A stretch of DNA of 64,000 bases from Azohydromonas caseinilytica (GCF_012927045.1 NZ_JABBFW010000001.1:186001-250000); one strand, 5' to 3'. Shown: positions 41,150 to 52,800, counted from the stretch's first letter. Notes: generated from the sequence alone by a model not told the origin. Program-made: numbers and translations.

Positions 41150-42193
41150 TCAGCGGGCTTTCAGGGCGGATGCCGGCCTGCCCTCGCGCGCCTCCCCGCG
41201 CGCCTCTTCCACCTGCCGCGCTTCCCCCGTGTCGCGCGTGTCCCGGGTCTTCCACAGCGACACCAGCACGCCGGCGGCGATCAGCGCGCCCGTCACCGAC
41301 AGGCTGATCGTGGGCGGGATCTTGCCGACGATGTTGACCAGGAAGATCTTGCCGCCGATGAACACCAGTACCAGCGCCAGCGCGTACTTGAGGTAGGCGA
41401 AGCGGTGAATCATCGCCGCCAGCGCGAAGTACAGCGCGCGCAGGCCCAGGATCGCGAAGATGTTGCTGGTGTAGACGATGAAGGGGTCGGTGGTGATGGC
41501 GAAGATCGCCGGCACCGAGTCCACCGCGAACACCAGGTCGGCGAACTCCACCATGCACAGCGCCAGGAACAGCGGCGTGGCCCACAGCACCGTCTTGCCG
41601 CTCACCGGATGCGGCTGGCGCACGAAGAAGTCATGGCCGTGCAGCCCGTCGGTCACGCGCATGCGCCGGCGCAGGAACTTCAGCAGCGGGTTGCCCGCCA
41701 GGTCGGTCTGGTGGCCGCTCATCCACAACATCTTCAGGCCGGTGAGCACCAGGAAGGCGCCGAACAGGTACAGCACCCAGCTGAACTGCGACACCAGCGC
41801 CGCGCCCAGGCCGATCATGAGCGCGCGCAGCACGATCACGCCCAGGATGCCCCAGAACAGCACGCGATGCTGGTACTGCCGCGGCACGGCGAAGTAGCCA
41901 AAGATCAGCGCGATGACGAAGACGTTGTCCATCGACAGCGACTTCTCGATCAGGTAGCCCGTGAAGTACTCCAGGCCCGGCTGCGGGCCCAGGTGGTGCC
42001 AGACCCAGGCGCCGAAGAGCACCGCCACCCCGATGTAGCCCGCCGACAGCCACAGGCTCTCGCGCACGCCGATCTCGCGGTCGTCCCGGTGCAGCACGCC
42101 CAGGTCCAGGGCCAGCAGCAGCGCCACGATGGCCAGGAAGCTCAGCCACAGCCACAGCGGCTGGGTCAGGAAGGGGGTATGAAGGAATTCCAT
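41150..42193 (-). CDS. TerC-family integral membrane protein
   Basis: The 347-residue protein has about nine helices and TerC landmarks: LALDLGVLHRDDREIGVRES, EKSLSMDNVFVIALIFGYF, and MVEFADLVFAVDSVPAIFAI with the paired acidic residues. TerC and Alx proteins are linked to tellurite resistance and manganese export. The C-terminus has a hydrophilic Arg/Glu tail. The TerB-like gene lies 93 bases upstream on the same strand. Confidence 0.92.
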   Translation of the reverse strand: MEFLHTPFLTQPLWLWLSFLAIVALLLALDLGVLHRDDREIGVRESLWLSAGYIGVAVLFGAWVWHHLGPQPGLEYFTGYLIEKSLSMDNVFVIALIFGYFAVPRQYQHRVLFWGILGVIVLRALMIGLGAALVSQFSWVLYLFGAFLVLTGLKMLWMSGHQTDLAGNPLLKFLRRRMRVTDGLHGHDFFVRQPHPVSGKTVLWATPLFLALCMVEFADLVFAVDSVPAIFAITTDPFIVYTSNIFAILGLRALYFALAAMIHRFAYLKYALALVLVFIGGKIFLVNIVGKIPPTISLSVTGALIAAGVLVSLWKTRDTRDTGEARQVEEARGEAREGRPASALKAR

Positions 42194-42286
42194 GGTTCTG
42201 CCGGCGGCAGCGGTTGTGGAGGGGGTCGGTGTGCGATGGGGCCGGCTGGCCGCCCGGCGCACCGGTCCGGGCGGCGCCGTGATGCG

Positions 42287-42715
42287 TCAGGCGGCGGCGC
42301 GCGGCGCCTCCCGCAGGGACGGCAGGGGATCGGGCAGCTGCCACCACGCCGCCACGGTGGCCAGCATCACCGCCTCGCCCTCGGCGATGTGCCGGTCGGC
42401 CTGGGCCAGCGTGCGGCAGCACTGCAGCACCTGGCGGCGCAGCGCGGGGTCGCTCACCTCGTCGAGCAGGGTGCTCAGGGTGGCCTGGTCGACGCGGCAG
42501 GCCTCGTCCCAGGCCAGTTGCGGATGCGACTGCAGGTCCTCGCAGCAGTCGTGCAGCACTTCCATGAGCTCGGACGGCAGCAGCCCCAGGCCCTGCGCGG
42601 CCTGCATGCGCTCCAGCGCCTGGAACTCGTCGTGGGAGAAGTGCCCGTCGGCCAGCATGGTCAGCGCCACGATGCGGGCGGCGGCCTGGGGACTGTTGTG
42701 CGGATAGCTGCGCAT
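42287..42715 (-). CDS. TerB-like tellurite-resistance family protein
   Basis: The 142-residue helical protein has the TerB pattern: RIVALTMLADGHFSHDEFQAL near the start and QCCRTLAQADRHIAEGEAVML near the end, both acidic, metal-binding-like motifs (ADGHxxxxE and ADxxxxxxE). It is cytoplasmic. GAGGAG precedes ATG 42715; the upstream frame extension is antisense to the LysR gene. It is transcribed with terC and divergent from the nhaR-like regulator. Confidence 0.82.
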   Translation of the reverse strand: MRSYPHNSPQAAARIVALTMLADGHFSHDEFQALERMQAAQGLGLLPSELMEVLHDCCEDLQSHPQLAWDEACRVDQATLSTLLDEVSDPALRRQVLQCCRTLAQADRHIAEGEAVMLATVAAWWQLPDPLPSLREAPRAAA

Positions 42716-42865
42716 GAACGCTCCTCGCAAGGGAAGGACGGTTGAACGGAAGTGCCTCGCCGCCGTCCGCGAACCGCGCTGCGGCGGCGGGCACGGCTGG
42801 AAGTTAGGGGCAACGAAACTTCCAAAAAAGCAGCGAATCCAAGAGCGACACTTCGCTGAAACCTG

Positions 42866-43753
42866 ATGAACCCCGACTTCAGCTACCGCCACCTTCACTA
42901 CTTCTGGGTCGTGGCCCAGGAAGGCGGCATGGCGCGCGCGGCGGCGCGGCTGGGCGTGGCGGTGCAGACCGTCAGCGCCCAGGTGCGCGAGCTGGAGCGC
43001 GCGCTGGGCCACACGCTGCTGCGCCCGGCCGGGCGCGGGCTGGCGCTCACCGAGGCCGGCCGGGCGGCGCTGCGCCAGGCGGACCAGATCTTTGCCCTGG
43101 GCACGCAGCTGCCGGCCGTGGTGCGCGAGGCCGCCGGCACGCCGGTGGTGCGGCTGCACGTGGGCCTGTGCGACGGGCTGCCCAAGCTCGCGGTGCACCG
43201 CCTGCTGCAGCCGGTGCTGCAGCAGCCCGACCTGCGGCTGCTGTGCCATGACGACGAGTTCGAGGACCTGCTCGCGGCGCTGGCGCTGCACCGGCTGGAC
43301 CTGGTGCTGGCCGACCACCCCGCGCCGCCGCATCCGGGCCTGCGCATCCATGGCCATGAGGTGGGCCGCTCCGCCCTGGCCTGGTACGCCGCGCCGGCCC
43401 TGCAGGCCGCCGCGCAGGAGGACTTTCCCCGCTCGCTGGCGCGGCTGCCGGTGCTGCTGCCCACCGGCCATGCCGCGATGCGCGCCACGCTGGACCGCTG
43501 GTTCGAGCAGATCGGCGTGCAGCCGCGCGTGGCCGGGGAGTTCGAGGACAGCGCGCTGCTCAAGACCTTCGGCGCCGGCGGCCTGGGCGTGTTCCCGGCG
43601 GTGGAGATGGTGGACGAGGAGCTGCGCCGCCACTACGGCGTGGCCTGCGTGGGCCGCAGCGCCGGGGTCGAGCAGCGCTTCTTCGCCTACTGCAGCGAGC
43701 GCAAGGTGCAGCACCCGCTGGTGCAGCGCGTGCTGGCCGGCGCCGCCGACTGA
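42866..43753 (+). CDS. nhaR: LysR-family regulator, NhaR-like
   Basis: The 295-residue LysR protein has an N-terminal winged helix (YRHLHYFWVVAQEGGMARAA with AVQTVSAQVRELE as recognition helix) and the LysR effector domain. FEDSALLKTFGAGGLGVFPA and the C-terminal QRFFAYCSERKVQHPLV segment match NhaR, the Na+/H+ antiporter activator. No nhaA gene is nearby; the divergent TerB/TerC pair, 150 bases away, is the likely target. Confidence 0.85.
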   Translation: MNPDFSYRHLHYFWVVAQEGGMARAAARLGVAVQTVSAQVRELERALGHTLLRPAGRGLALTEAGRAALRQADQIFALGTQLPAVVREAAGTPVVRLHVGLCDGLPKLAVHRLLQPVLQQPDLRLLCHDDEFEDLLAALALHRLDLVLADHPAPPHPGLRIHGHEVGRSALAWYAAPALQAAAQEDFPRSLARLPVLLPTGHAAMRATLDRWFEQIGVQPRVAGEFEDSALLKTFGAGGLGVFPAVEMVDEELRRHYGVACVGRSAGVEQRFFAYCSERKVQHPLVQRVLAGAAD

Positions 43754-43759
43754 CAGCGC

Positions 43760-43791
43760 CCCGTCCGGCGGCAGGCCGGGCCCTGGACGGG
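43760..43791 (+). terminator. Hairpin after nhaR-like gene
   Basis: CCCGTCC (43760-43766) pairs with GGACGGG (43785-43791), with GGC/GCC pairing inside. It lies seven bases after the stop and has no T-tract. Confidence 0.45.
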
Positions 43792-43867
43792 CCGCCCACG
43801 ACAGTGAAGCCCGCCGGCTGCGGCACGGCTCTGCTCCCGGACAAGGACGCTGTGCGGCCGCAGTGAC

Positions 43868-43897
43868 CTTTTGCGCACGAATGCCCAACTTTTGCGC
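43868..43897. promoter_or_regulatory. Direct repeat CTTTTGCGC spaced 21 bases
   Basis: CTTTTGCGC occurs at 43868-43876 and again at 43889-43897, two helical turns apart, 41 bases before TAGAGT (43938-43943), a possible -10 for the zinc-ribbon gene at 43993. This layout would suit an activator site, but no family can be assigned. Confidence 0.3.
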
Positions 43898-43992
43898 CCG
43901 CCGTCGCGCCGCGGCGCGACAGCGCGTTTCGATCTCCTAGAGTGTGGGGCCCTTCGGCGGCGGAACCGCTTCCGCACCGGCCGTCCACGACC

Positions 43993-44433
43993 ATGACGCA
44001 CAAGAAAGACCCCCCTGCCGCCTCTTTCACCGGCCTGCTCACGCGGCTGCCCTGGTGGGTGGGCGTGGCCCTGGCGCTGGCGGCCTTCACCGGGCTGGAC
44101 CGCCTGACCCAGCCGCCGGCCAGTGCCACGGCGCAACTGCTGGCCAGCGTGGGCCGGGTGCTGCTGCCGCTGCTGTGCCTGCTGGCCGCCGCCGTCTCGG
44201 CCTGGCAGCGCCGCCTGGGGGCCGACGCGTCGCTGCACGCCGCGGCGCAGGACACCACCGCGCCGCTGTTCGCGCCGGCGCAGCCGCCGGACTTCGAGGA
44301 CACCGTGCCGCCCTGCCCCATGTGCAACGGCGCCATGGTGCGCCGCATCAGCCGCCGCGACGGCGAGGCCGGCCGCGTCGTCTGGCGCTGCATGAGCCAC
44401 CCCGGCTGTGCGGGCAAGCGCGAGGCGGAGTGA
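43993..44433 (+). CDS. Two-helix membrane protein with C-terminal zinc ribbon
   Basis: The 146-residue protein has two transmembrane helices (about 20-38 and 48-67). An Ala/Pro linker follows, then a cytoplasmic zinc ribbon with CPMCNGAMVRR and, 21 residues on, CMSHPGC. The Cys4 spacing and the HPGC motif match topoisomerase-type C4 zinc fingers. It may bind nucleic acid at the membrane; the function is unknown. ATG 43993 was preferred to the longer frame from 43942, since the preceding bases look regulatory. Confidence 0.7.
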   Translation: MTHKKDPPAASFTGLLTRLPWWVGVALALAAFTGLDRLTQPPASATAQLLASVGRVLLPLLCLLAAAVSAWQRRLGADASLHAAAQDTTAPLFAPAQPPDFEDTVPPCPMCNGAMVRRISRRDGEAGRVVWRCMSHPGCAGKREAE

Positions 44434-44576
44434 GCCTCGCCCGGGCGCCGCGCCGACACGCCGCGTTGCCGCCTGAACGAGCCGTTTCCTCGCGGCCTCC
44501 AGCCATGTGATGCCGCAGCGCCAGGCGCGGGCGCACCCTGCCCGACGCAGCCCCTCGGCTGTGCAGGAGTCTGGAC

Positions 44577-45698
44577 ATGCGCACTTCGAGCTTCACCACG
44601 CCCAGGTCCGGTCCATGGAGGGCGGCGCTGCTGGCGCTGCTGGTGGCCGCCGGCACGGCCCAGGCCGCGCCGCGCTACCGGGTGCTGGACCTGGGCCTGC
44701 TGAAGGATTTCCACTCCTCCAGCAACGCGCTGGACATCAACAACCGCGGCGAGATCGTCGGCTGGTCGCTCGACGGCGTGCCCGACGGCGAGCTTGTCGG
44801 CTTCCTGTGGCGCAACGGCACGATGCAGGCGCTCAAGGCGCCGGAGTACGGCAACAGCATCGCCAACAGCATCAATGACCGCGGCCAGGCGGCCTTCACC
44901 GCGCTGGAGCGCGACGACAGCATGCCTCCCACGCCCTACGTCTACGACAGCGCCGGCGGCCGCCTGCAGCGCATCCCCACGCCCTCCGGCCTGGGCGGCA
45001 CGGCCATCGCCATCAACGACGCGGGCCAGGTCGTCGGCCTCGACGCCAATGGCGGGCCGGCCCTGGTGTACCTCTACGACGGCGGCACCAGCCGCCTCAT
45101 CCCGCCGGACAACCCTTTCAGCTCCGCCGAGGACCTCAACGACGCCGGTGCGGTGGTCGGCCGCGCCAACACCGGGCAGCCCTACAGGTACCGGGACGGC
45201 ACGCTCACGCTGCTGAGCGAGCGCCGCGGCCTGGGCCTGGCCGTCAACGACCGCGGCCAGGTAGTGGGCGAGCTGGACGCCACCGGCACGCAGCCCGGCG
45301 AGCTCTTCCTCTACAGCGACGACCGTCTCCTGCTCCTGGACACCGGCGGACGCGGCGCCACGCCCACGGACATCAACGAGCGCGGCTGGGTGGTGGGCAC
45401 CCTGCAGGACGACAGCGGTGGCGCCGGCCGGCTGCCCTTCGTGTACCGCGACGGCGCGCTGCAGGACCTCAACACCCTGCTCACGCCCGAAGCCGACGCG
45501 GCGTGGACCCTGTTCGAGGCCAACGCCATCAACGACCGCGGCTGGATCGTCGGCATGGGCGAGCGGGTCGGCGGCGCCGACAACAACGCCTTCCTGGCCA
45601 TCCCGGTGCCCGAGCCCGGTACGGTGGCGCTGATGCTGGCCGGGCTGGGCGTGGTCGGCGCGGCGGCGCGGGCGCGGGCCCACTCAACGGCGCCGTGA
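44577..45698 (+). CDS. HAF-repeat extracellular protein with PEP-CTERM tail
   Basis: The 373-residue protein has a signal peptide ending near GTAQAA, about seven repeats of ALDINNRGEIVGW type, and a textbook PEP-CTERM tail (IPVPEPGTVALMLAGLGVVG followed by Ala/Arg). It is exported and presumably processed by an exosortase encoded elsewhere. GCAGGAG precedes ATG 44577. The repeats and the AGLGVVGAAAR tail match the product at 38255-39340, so the two are paralogues. Confidence 0.85.
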   Translation: MRTSSFTTPRSGPWRAALLALLVAAGTAQAAPRYRVLDLGLLKDFHSSSNALDINNRGEIVGWSLDGVPDGELVGFLWRNGTMQALKAPEYGNSIANSINDRGQAAFTALERDDSMPPTPYVYDSAGGRLQRIPTPSGLGGTAIAINDAGQVVGLDANGGPALVYLYDGGTSRLIPPDNPFSSAEDLNDAGAVVGRANTGQPYRYRDGTLTLLSERRGLGLAVNDRGQVVGELDATGTQPGELFLYSDDRLLLLDTGGRGATPTDINERGWVVGTLQDDSGGAGRLPFVYRDGALQDLNTLLTPEADAAWTLFEANAINDRGWIVGMGERVGGADNNAFLAIPVPEPGTVALMLAGLGVVGAAARARAHSTAP

Positions 45699-45746
45699 AA
45701 AGCAGAACGCCGCGGCCGCCTCCCGGCGCTGCGGCGTCGTGCGCGA

Positions 45747-45764
45747 GCCCGGCGCAGGCCGGGC
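45747..45764. terminator. Hairpin between convergent PEP-CTERM gene and glmS
   Basis: GCCCGGC (45747-45753) pairs with GCCGGGC (45758-45764) around GCAG. It lies 10 bases from the glmS stop and 50 from the PEP-CTERM gene stop. Confidence 0.45.
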
Positions 45765-45773
45765 CGGGTTGGA

Positions 45774-47603
<1,830 letters not shown>

Positions 47604-47677
47604 ATGAGGACTCCCCTCTTATTAGGAGCCGGCATCTTAGGAAGGGAGCGCCGCAAGGTGCTTGCGAATTTCGGCAC

Positions 47678-47756
47678 CAATTGACGCTTTCTTTCATGTT
47701 AGCAATTGAACAAATATTCCTTTCAGCGTGTTAGGCAACGATGAAATAATATTTCA
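47678..47756. promoter_or_regulatory. A+T-rich divergent control region with palindrome at the Lrp start
   Basis: This part of the glmS/lrp gap is strikingly A+T-rich for the window. TGAAATAATATTTCA (47742-47756) is a perfect 15-base palindrome ending one base before the regulator ATG, occupying the place of a ribosome site. Two CAATTG copies lie at 47678-47683 and 47703-47708, 25 bases apart. Lrp/AsnC regulators often bind A+T-rich palindromes near their own promoter, so autoregulation is plausible. Confidence 0.5.
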
Positions 47757-48221
47757 ATGACTCCCCTGGATGAAGTAGACCACCGGCTGCTGGCGTTGCT
47801 GCAGGACGACGCCAGCCGGTCCAATCAGGCGCTGGCCGAGGCGGCGGGCATCTCGCCGGCCACGGCGCTGCGCCGCGTGCGGCGCCTGGTGGACGAGGGC
47901 GTGATCGAGCGCCAGGTGGCGCTGGTGTCGCCGGCGGTGCTGCCTGACAGCCTCACCGCCATCGTCGAGATCACGCTGGACCGCCAGGGCGCGGAGCACC
48001 AGGCGGCCTTCGAGGCGCGCGTGCGGGGCGAGCCGGCGGTGCAGCAGTGCTACCGCGTCGCCTCGGGGCCGGACTTCGTGCTGGTGCTGTGGGTGCCGGG
48101 CATGACGGCCTACCAGGCGCTGGTGCAGCGCCTGTTCACCCAGGACGCCAACGTGCGCAACGTGCGCGCCTTCTTCAGCGTGCAGCGCACCAAGTTCGAG
48201 CCGAGGATCAGGGTCGGTTAG
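47757..48221 (+). CDS. Lrp/AsnC-family transcriptional regulator
   Basis: The 154-residue protein has the AsnC-type helix-turn-helix (LDEVDHRLLALLQDDASRSN, then AEAAGISPATALRRVRRL) and the RAM effector domain ending in TQDANVRNVRAFFSVQRTKF. It may respond to an amino acid. ATG 47757 gives the standard family start, yet no Shine-Dalgarno is present; the palindrome sits there instead. It is divergent from glmS, which it may also regulate. Confidence 0.88.
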   Translation: MTPLDEVDHRLLALLQDDASRSNQALAEAAGISPATALRRVRRLVDEGVIERQVALVSPAVLPDSLTAIVEITLDRQGAEHQAAFEARVRGEPAVQQCYRVASGPDFVLVLWVPGMTAYQALVQRLFTQDANVRNVRAFFSVQRTKFEPRIRVG

Positions 48222-48258
48222 GGCCGTTCGCCAAGAGCTGACGCGCTCCGCACCCCAC

Positions 48259-48414
48259 TTCGTCATCCCCGCGCAGGCGGGGACCCAGGCGGTCCCACGT
48301 CAGCGCGCGAGCCAAGACGCAGCGCCACAAGCCCAAGATTTACGGTGTGCCATCCAACCTGCTGACGGCTGGCTTGGGGACCGCCTGGGTTCCCGCCTGC
48401 GCGGGGATAACGAA
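48259..48414. repeat. Inverted 38-base REP-like repeat pair
   Basis: Bases 48259-48296 (core TCATCCCCGCGCAGGCGGGG) recur in reverse complement at 48377-48414 with only two differences in 38. Each arm is itself hairpin-forming (CCCCGC, CAGGCGGGG). The pair lies in the 291-base gap between the convergent Lrp and RlmI genes, which holds no gene. Confidence 0.8.
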
Positions 48415-48512
48415 TCAGGGGGCGGACATCGCAGCGACGCGGCAGCGCCTTGCAGCCCAACAGTGCATTTCTGGCTGGCTTCCGCGCCCTGCCCTGCCTG
48501 CCCTGAATCCCA

Positions 48513-49694
48513 TCACCGCTTCATCACGATCAACCCCTTGAGGTACTCCCCTTCCGGGTAGCTCAGCGTGGTGGGGTGGTCGCAGGCGGCTTCCAGGCGG
48601 GCGAGCAGGTAGCCGTCCACGCCGGCGTCGCTGCCGGCGCCGGCCACGATCTTGTGGAACAGGTCCAGGTCCACGCCGCCGGAGCAGGAGAAGGTCAGCA
48701 GCAGCCCGCCGGGGTTGAGCAGCTTGAGCGCCAGGCGGTTGATGTCCTTGTAGGCGCGCGCGGCGCGCTCGGCATGCGCGGCCGAGGGGGCGAACTTGGG
48801 CGGGTCCAGCACGATGGCGTCGAAGCGCTCCTCGCGCTGCAGGCAGCCGCGCAGGTACTGGTTGACGTCGGCATCGACGAACTCGGCGCGCGCCGCGTCG
48901 AAGCCGTTGAGCGCCACGTGCGCCTGCGCGCGCGCCAGCGCCGGGGCGGAGGAGTCCACGCTCACCACGTGCTGCGCGCCGCCGGCCAGCGCCGCGACGC
49001 TGAAGCCGCCCGTGTAGCAGTAGCAGTTGAGCACGCGCTGCGAGCCCAGGCGCTTGACCCACTCCATGAAGCGCAGCCGGTTGTCGCGCTGGTCCAGGTA
49101 GTAGCCGGTCTTGTGGCCCTCGGCCACGTCCAGCGTCAGGCGCCAACCGTGCTCGCGGATCGTCACCGCGGTGTCGCCCTCGCCGCGCAGCCAGCCGCTC
49201 ACCGGCTCCAGGCCTTCCAGGCCGCGCACGCCGGAGTCGGAGCGCTCGTACAGCCGTGTCAGGCCCGTGGCGGCCAGCAGCGCGTCGGCGATGGTTGACT
49301 TCCAGCGCTCCACGCCGGCGCAGAGGAACTGCGCGCTGAGCACGTCGGCGTAGCGGTCCACGATCAGCCCGGGCAGCCCGTCGGCCTCGCCGTGGACCAG
49401 GCGCACGCCGTCGCTGTTGATGGGCAGCCGCGAGCGCAACTGCACGGCCTCCTGGATGCGGCGCTGGAAGAAGGCCGCGTCAATGCGCTCGGCCTCGTCG
49501 AAGCTCCAGGCGCGCACGCGGATGGAGGAAGTGGGGCTGAAGGCGCCCCAGGCCAGGAAGCGGCCGTCGTGGCTTTCCACGCGCACGGTCTCGCCGGGAT
49601 CGGCCTTGCCCTTGGCGATGGAGCCTTCGAACACCCAGGGATGCTTGCGCAGCAGCGAGCGCTCTTTGCCCTCGCGGATTCGGATCGATTTCAT
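48513..49694 (-). CDS. rlmI: 23S rRNA (cytosine-5) methyltransferase, RlmI-like
   Basis: The 393-residue protein has an N-terminal PUA domain (IREGKERSLLRKHPWVFEGS) and a Rossmann SAM methyltransferase with LNCYCYTGGFSVAALAGGA (SAM loop), a DQRDNR motif and LDPPKFA, followed by SCSGGVD with the catalytic Cys region. The layout matches RlmI, which methylates C1962 of 23S rRNA. ATG 49694 begins MKSIRIREGK. Divergent from the large sensor kinase. Confidence 0.87.
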   Translation of the reverse strand: MKSIRIREGKERSLLRKHPWVFEGSIAKGKADPGETVRVESHDGRFLAWGAFSPTSSIRVRAWSFDEAERIDAAFFQRRIQEAVQLRSRLPINSDGVRLVHGEADGLPGLIVDRYADVLSAQFLCAGVERWKSTIADALLAATGLTRLYERSDSGVRGLEGLEPVSGWLRGEGDTAVTIREHGWRLTLDVAEGHKTGYYLDQRDNRLRFMEWVKRLGSQRVLNCYCYTGGFSVAALAGGAQHVVSVDSSAPALARAQAHVALNGFDAARAEFVDADVNQYLRGCLQREERFDAIVLDPPKFAPSAAHAERAARAYKDINRLALKLLNPGGLLLTFSCSGGVDLDLFHKIVAGAGSDAGVDGYLLARLEAACDHPTTLSYPEGEYLKGLIVMKR

Positions 49695-49839
49695 GGGGCC
49701 GGATTGTCCATCCCCCGCCCGACCGCCCCGGAGCGCGGGACTTGCGCCACAGTCCGGGGCGGCGCGGCGCCTGCGTTGCGCTGGCTTGTGCCGGCCCCGG
49801 CGCCGGCCTTGCTCCATCCCTGGGCCGAATCAAGAAACC

Positions 49840-52800
49840 ATGCCGACCTTCCGAAGCCGCTTGCATGAATGGCGCTGGCCGCTGCTGGTCCTGGCGCTGG
49901 GCCTGCTGGCCGCGCTGGCGGCGGCCTGGTCGCAGCAGCGCGACAACGAGCTCCACCTGCATGAGCAGCTCGACGCCGCCAGCGAGCGCGTGGCCGACCA
50001 GTTGGTCCGGCGCCTGCAGAGCTACGAGTTCGGGCTGATCGCCGACCGCGCCGCCGTGCTGGCCGCCGGCAGCGACGACCTGGCGCTGCAGCACCAGAGC
50101 TTCCAGCGCTTCGCCGACACCCTGCCGCTGCAGCAGCATTTCCCCGGCGCGCGCGGCATCGGTTTCACCCGCCGCGTGCCGCACGCGCAGGAGGCGGACT
50201 TCGTGGCGGCGGTGCGGCGCGCCACCGGGCAGCCCGGCTTCCGCATCCACGAGGTGACGCCGCAGCTCGACCGCCCGGCCGCGACGCCGCTGCCCGAGCG
50301 CTACGTGGTGAACTTCCTCGCGCCGCCCCGGGGCAACGAGGGTGCCCTGGGGCTGGACGTGGCCACCGGCGCGGTGCGCCGCGAGGTGCTGCAGGCGGCG
50401 ATGCGCAGCGGCGAGGCCCGCCTGTCCGCCCCGCTCACCCTGCCGCAGGCCCTGGACCACCCGGGGCGCGGCCTGCTGCTGGTGCTGCCCGTGTACGCCC
50501 GGGGCGTGCCGAGCACCCAGGCCGAGCGGGAGGCCCTGGCCATCGGCTGGACCTTCATGCCGCTGGTCATCGACGAGGTGCTGCGGGACTTCGATCTGCA
50601 GGACGACAGCCTGGGCATGGCGCTGAGCGACGTGAGCGACCCCCGCGCGCCGCAGCGCTTCTTCGCGGCCGCGGGCTGGCGCGAGGCCGCGCCCGCGGCG
50701 CTGTCGCACCGGGTGGTGCTGCCCTTGTTCGGGCGCCGCTGGCAGGTGGACGTGCAGGCGCAGCCCGCCTTTGTGGCGCAGCTGCACCTGCGTCCCCCCG
50801 CCGCAGTGGCCGGGAGCATCGTGCCGCTGGCCGTGCTGCTGGCGCTGCTGCTCTACGCCGTGAGGCGCCTGTACCGCGAGCACGCCAGCCTGGCGGCGCT
50901 GGTGCAGGCCTCGCACGACGCCATCGTCGGCCACGACGCCGCCGGCCGCGTCACCAGCTGGAACCCGGCGGCCGAGCGCATCCTGGGCTGGACGGCGCGG
51001 CAGGCGCTGGGGCGCGACCTGTTCGGGCTGCTGGCCGCGCCCGGCATGGAGCCGCTGCTGCAGCGCACCCGGTCACAGGTGCTGGCCGGGCAGAGCGTGC
51101 CGCCCTTCGACGCCCGGGTGCGCGACGCCGGCGGCACGGTGGTGCCGGTGTCGATGTCGCTGGTGCCGATCCGCGACCGCGCCGGGCGCTGGCTTGCCGC
51201 GGCGGCGACGCTGCGCGACATGCGCGACATGCGCGAGCAGCGCGCGGCGCAGGCCCACATCCTGGAGCTCAATGCCCGGCTGGAGGAGCAGGTGCAGCGC
51301 GCGCGGCTGCTGCTGCTGCTGAGCGAGCAGCTGCGCGACCTGGGCGAGCCGCAGGCCATGGTCGACGCCGCCAGCGCCGCGCTGGCCGCCCACCTGCGCG
51401 TGGCCCAGGTCGGCTACGGCGAGGCCGATGCCGCCCAGACGCAGGTCACGGTGCACCGGGACTGGAACGACGGGCGCATCGCCTCGGCCGCCGGCACCTG
51501 GCGCATGGACAACTTTGGCGCGTCGCTGCTGGCCGAGCTGCGCGCCGGGCGCAGCATCGCCGTGCCCGATGTGCGCCAGGACCCGCGCATCAACACGCCC
51601 GCCCGGCTGCCCGCCTATGAGCGCGTGGGCATCCGCAGCCTGCTGCTGGTGCCGCTGGTCAAGCAGGGGGGGCTGGTGGCGCTGCTCTTCATCCAGGACG
51701 CGCAGCCGCGCCAGTGGTCGCCGGCGGAAGTGACGCTGGCCGAGCAGGCCTGCGAGCGGCTGTGGGGCGCCGTCGAGCGCGCTCGCGCCGAGCGCGCGCT
51801 GGCGGCCCAGGAAGCGCACCTGAGCGCGGTGCTCGAAGCGCTGCCGGTGGGCGTGCTCATCGCCGATGTCCAGGGCCGCGTCACCCGCGACAACGCGGCG
51901 CACCGCGCGCTGTGGGGAATGGGGCCCGAGACGCCGAGCTGGGAGCGCTACGGCGAGTGGGTGGGCTTCTGGCCCGACAGCGGCGCGCGCATCGCCGCCC
52001 CCGAGTGGGCCATGGCGCGCGCGCTGCGGCACGGCGAGCTGGTGCGCGACGAGCTGGTCGAGTGCCAGCCCTTCGGCGGCGGCCCGCGCCGCTTCTACCT
52101 CGCCAACGCCGCGCCGATCCGCGATGCCTCGGGCGCCATCGTCGGCGGCGTGCTGGCCGAGCTCGACATCACCGAGCGGCGCCAGGCCCAGGAGCAGCTG
52201 CGGCTGTCGCAGGAGATGTTCGCCGCCGCCTTCGCCAACAACCCCGCGGCCATCCTGCTGACCCGGCTGGAGGACGGCGTGGTGCTGGACCTCAACGACA
52301 CCTGCCTGCGCCTGATGGGCGAGTCCGATCGCGCGGCCGTGATCGGCCGGCGCAGGGTGCGCGAGCTGTGGCTGCAGCCCGAGGACAGCCGCCGCTTCGT
52401 GGATCAGCTGCGCAGCCAGGGCACGGTGCGCGACTGGGAGCAGGCCTTCCACAACGCCACGGACGAGGTCTTCCACGTGCAGCTCTCGGCGCAGCTGCTG
52501 ACCCTGCACGGCGAGGCGGTGGTGCTGACCACGGTGGTGGACATCACGGCGCGCAAGCAGGTCGAGGCGCAGCTGCAGGCGCTCAACGCCACGCTGGAGC
52601 AGCGCGTGGCGCGGCGCACCGCCGAGCTGGCCGCGGCGCGCGACGCGGCCGAGGCTGCCAACCGCGCCAAGAGCGCCTTCCTGGCCACCATGAGCCACGA
52701 GTTCCGCACCCCGCTCAATGCCGTCATCGGCCTGAGCCAGCTGCTGGTGCGCATGGCGCTGCCGGAGCGGGCGCTGGGCTTCGTTCGCCACATCGAGCAG

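Noticed and set aside
47604-47756. glmS ribozyme or sRNA target leader
   Set aside because: The known ribozyme is found in Gram-positive leaders and no core elements are visible here.
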